NCBI GenBank assembly: GCA_045544655.1
Contig: JAZPZL010000181.1
Span: forward strand, 1 to 7,696
Direction: 5' to 3'
Source of the DNA: RGIG5579 sp045544655
Lineage (GTDB): Bacteria > Bacillota > Clostridia > Oscillospirales > SIG627
DNA length: 7,696 bases
The translations under genes were made by a program, and so were the position numbers. The stretch's first letter is position 1; each line of letters begins with the position of its first letter. The notes under the pieces were generated by a model. It had not been told where the DNA came from and did not search any database. It saw nothing but the letters and a program-made list of their open reading frames with translations. This document shows, one piece after another, positions 6,680 to 7,696 of the stretch.

Positions 6680-7696
6680 TTATTTTGCCAAAAGAATATC
6701 AAAATTCTCAAGGTTTGCACAAAGATCCTTCAAAAACTTCGCTGCGGGAGCACCGTCAAGAGCTCTGTGGTCAAAGGTGAGAGAAAGACCCATAGCGGGA
6801 TAAGTAACGTCGCCTGCGGGAGTCTTCTTTACACGATTAACGATGGTGCAAACACCGAGAATACCGGTCTGGGGAGGATTGATAACGGGAGTAAAGCTTT
6901 CAATACCGAGAGAACCGAGGTTGGTAACGGTAAAGCTGGCGCCGGAAAGCTTATCGGGGCTGATCTTTCCGCCCTGTGCTTCGCTGATCAGTGCCTTGGA
7001 CTGTGTAGCGAGCTGATTGAGAGTCAAGGTCTCTGCCAAGGGCAAGGTGGGAACGAGAAGTCCTCTTTCGGTATCAACGGCAATGCCGAGATTTACGTGC
7101 TTAAAGAATCTCATCTTATCATCAAGATAATGAGCATTCAGATCCTTGTGAGCAGGAAGAGTCTTTGCAACTGCATAGAGAACGATATCGTTCAGAGTAA
7201 TGTTAGTCAAGCCCATAGCTTCTGCGCCAGCCTTGAGGGAGGCACGGAATGCCATGATCTTGGTAGCATCAAAGGATGCATTGAGCGTGAGCTGTGCAGA
7301 ATTGGAAAGAGAAGCGTGCATAGACTTTGCAATCACCTTTCTCACGTTGGAAAGCTTCACTTCTTCAAACTCACCTGCATCAACAGTTGCGGGAGCAGCT
7401 TCGGTAGCTGCAGCTACGGTTTCGGTAGCAGCACCCTTGAGCAAGCCCTGATCGAGAGCGAGCTGAACGTCTCTTTCAATAATTCTGCCCTCGGGACCGG
7501 TGGGAACTACCTTGGAAAGGTCAACGTCGGTCTTATCGGCAAGCATTCTTGCGCGGGGAGAGATCTTTTCGCTACCTGCTTCGGCAGAAGCGGTTGCGGC
7601 AGCAACGGGGGCTGCGGGAGCAGCTTTTTCTTCTGCCGCGGGAGCTGCAGGAGCAGCCTCAGCGGGAGCAGCATCTTCCTTGGGAGCGAACTGAGA
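6680..7696 (-). CDS. Dihydrolipoamide acyltransferase (E2), 5' end beyond the window
   Basis: The frame is open to the right edge, giving the last 338 residues; an internal Met at 7546 is not the start. Visible parts, in window numbering, are an Ala/Pro-rich linker (1-43); a peripheral subunit-binding domain from KISPRARMLA (44-53) through TGPEGRIIERDV, which holds E1 or E3 to the core; a second Ala-rich linker (about 95-110); and the catalytic domain, ending with the active-site signature DHRALDG (H310, D314) shared with chloramphenicol acetyltransferase-like enzymes. The lipoyl domain or domains must lie outside the window. The enzyme transfers an acyl group from lipoamide to CoA and forms the oligomeric core of the complex. 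It is the first visible gene of the E2-E3-E1 transcript, and its stop overlaps the E3 SD. Pyruvate versus acetoin (both acetyl transfer) or branched-chain use is not resolved. Confidence 0.93.
   Translation of the reverse strand, partial: SQFAPKEDAAPAEAAPAAPAAEEKAAPAAPVAAATASAEAGSEKISPRARMLADKTDVDLSKVVPTGPEGRIIERDVQLALDQGLLKGAATETVAAATEAAPATVDAGEFEEVKLSNVRKVIAKSMHASLSNSAQLTLNASFDATKIMAFRASLKAGAEAMGLTNITLNDIVLYAVAKTLPAHKDLNAHYLDDKMRFFKHVNLGIAVDTERGLLVPTLPLAETLTLNQLATQSKALISEAQGGKISPDKLSGASFTVTNLGSLGIESFTPVINPPQTGILGVCTIVNRVKKTPAGDVTYPAMGLSLTFDHRALDGAPAAKFLKDLCANLENFDILLAK
7568..7690 (-). repeat. Low-complexity Ala/Pro-rich linker coding region of E2
   Basis: Short imperfect repeats of GCT-GCT-CCC-GC type encode an interdomain hinge made mostly of Ala, Pro and Glu. 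Such flexible linkers let the lipoyl arm swing between E1, E2 and E3 active sites. The repetitive DNA may vary in length between strains through slippage; a smaller Ala-rich tract at about 7375-7440 encodes the second linker. Confidence 0.7.

Noticed and set aside
6680..7546. E2 read as a complete 288-residue protein starting at the Met at 7546
   Set aside because: The frame continues upstream through the start of the subunit-binding domain and an Ala/Pro linker to the window edge, and this Met lies inside the binding domain.
7500..7694. Rightward Ala-rich open frame opposite the E2 linker
   Set aside because: Its composition is simply the complement of the GC-rich Ala/Pro codons; it has no SD and no family resemblance.
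1..7696. Mobile element, CRISPR array or attachment site
   Set aside because: No transposase or integrase pattern, no regularly spaced direct repeats and no terminal inverted repeats were seen; the genes form ordinary chromosomal units.

Overview
This window looks like chromosomal DNA from an anaerobic, probably spore-forming member of the Clostridia (Bacillota), plausibly Lachnospiraceae-like. The grounds are: AGGAGG-type ribosome binding sites before nearly every gene; clear sigma-A type promoters (TTGAAA-17-TATACT and TTGAAT-17-TATAAT); a DUF4364 protein, a family typical of Clostridia; a short lipoprotein; and, at the left edge, the first codons of what resembles an alpha/beta-type small acid-soluble spore protein. 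The lineage is an inference from these features, not a measured placement.

Layout, left to right. Bases 1-29 hold the start of a leftward gene (SASP-like, cut by the window edge). Bases 30-225 are a divergent intergenic region with a 14-bp perfect palindrome in the leftward gene's leader and a strong rightward promoter. That promoter serves a two-gene rightward unit: a DUF4364 winged-helix-like protein (226-774) and, 12 bases later, an intracellular GH28 family glycosidase (787-2121). A strong hairpin at 2125-2153 ends this unit and, read the other way, also ends the convergent lipoprotein gene (2157-2711, leftward), which has its own near-consensus promoter. Immediately to the right, a 16-bp-stem terminator (2763-2799) closes a leftward operon that fills the rest of the window.

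That operon encodes a 2-oxoacid dehydrogenase complex (pyruvate or acetoin type) in the transcript order E2 (acyltransferase, 5' end outside the window), then E3 (dihydrolipoamide dehydrogenase), then E1 (a single 825-residue alpha-beta fusion). E1 decarboxylates the 2-oxoacid or cleaves acetoin with thiamine diphosphate and passes the acyl group to the lipoyl arm of E2. E2 transfers it to CoA, and E3 reoxidises the lipoyl group with NAD+. Genes are tightly spaced (12 and 28 bases) with strong Shine-Dalgarno sequences. The E1 gene contains no TTA, CTA or TCA codons over its full length, a sign of strong codon selection and probably high expression.

Points most worth a second look: the enlarged fused E1 with insertions relative to ordinary E1 subunits and the E2-E3-E1 gene order; the GH28 protein with atypical catalytic motifs, coupled to a DUF4364 gene; the unrecognised lipoprotein with an apparently very short leader; and the palindrome before the SASP-like gene. 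I found no mobile element, CRISPR array, tRNA or rRNA.
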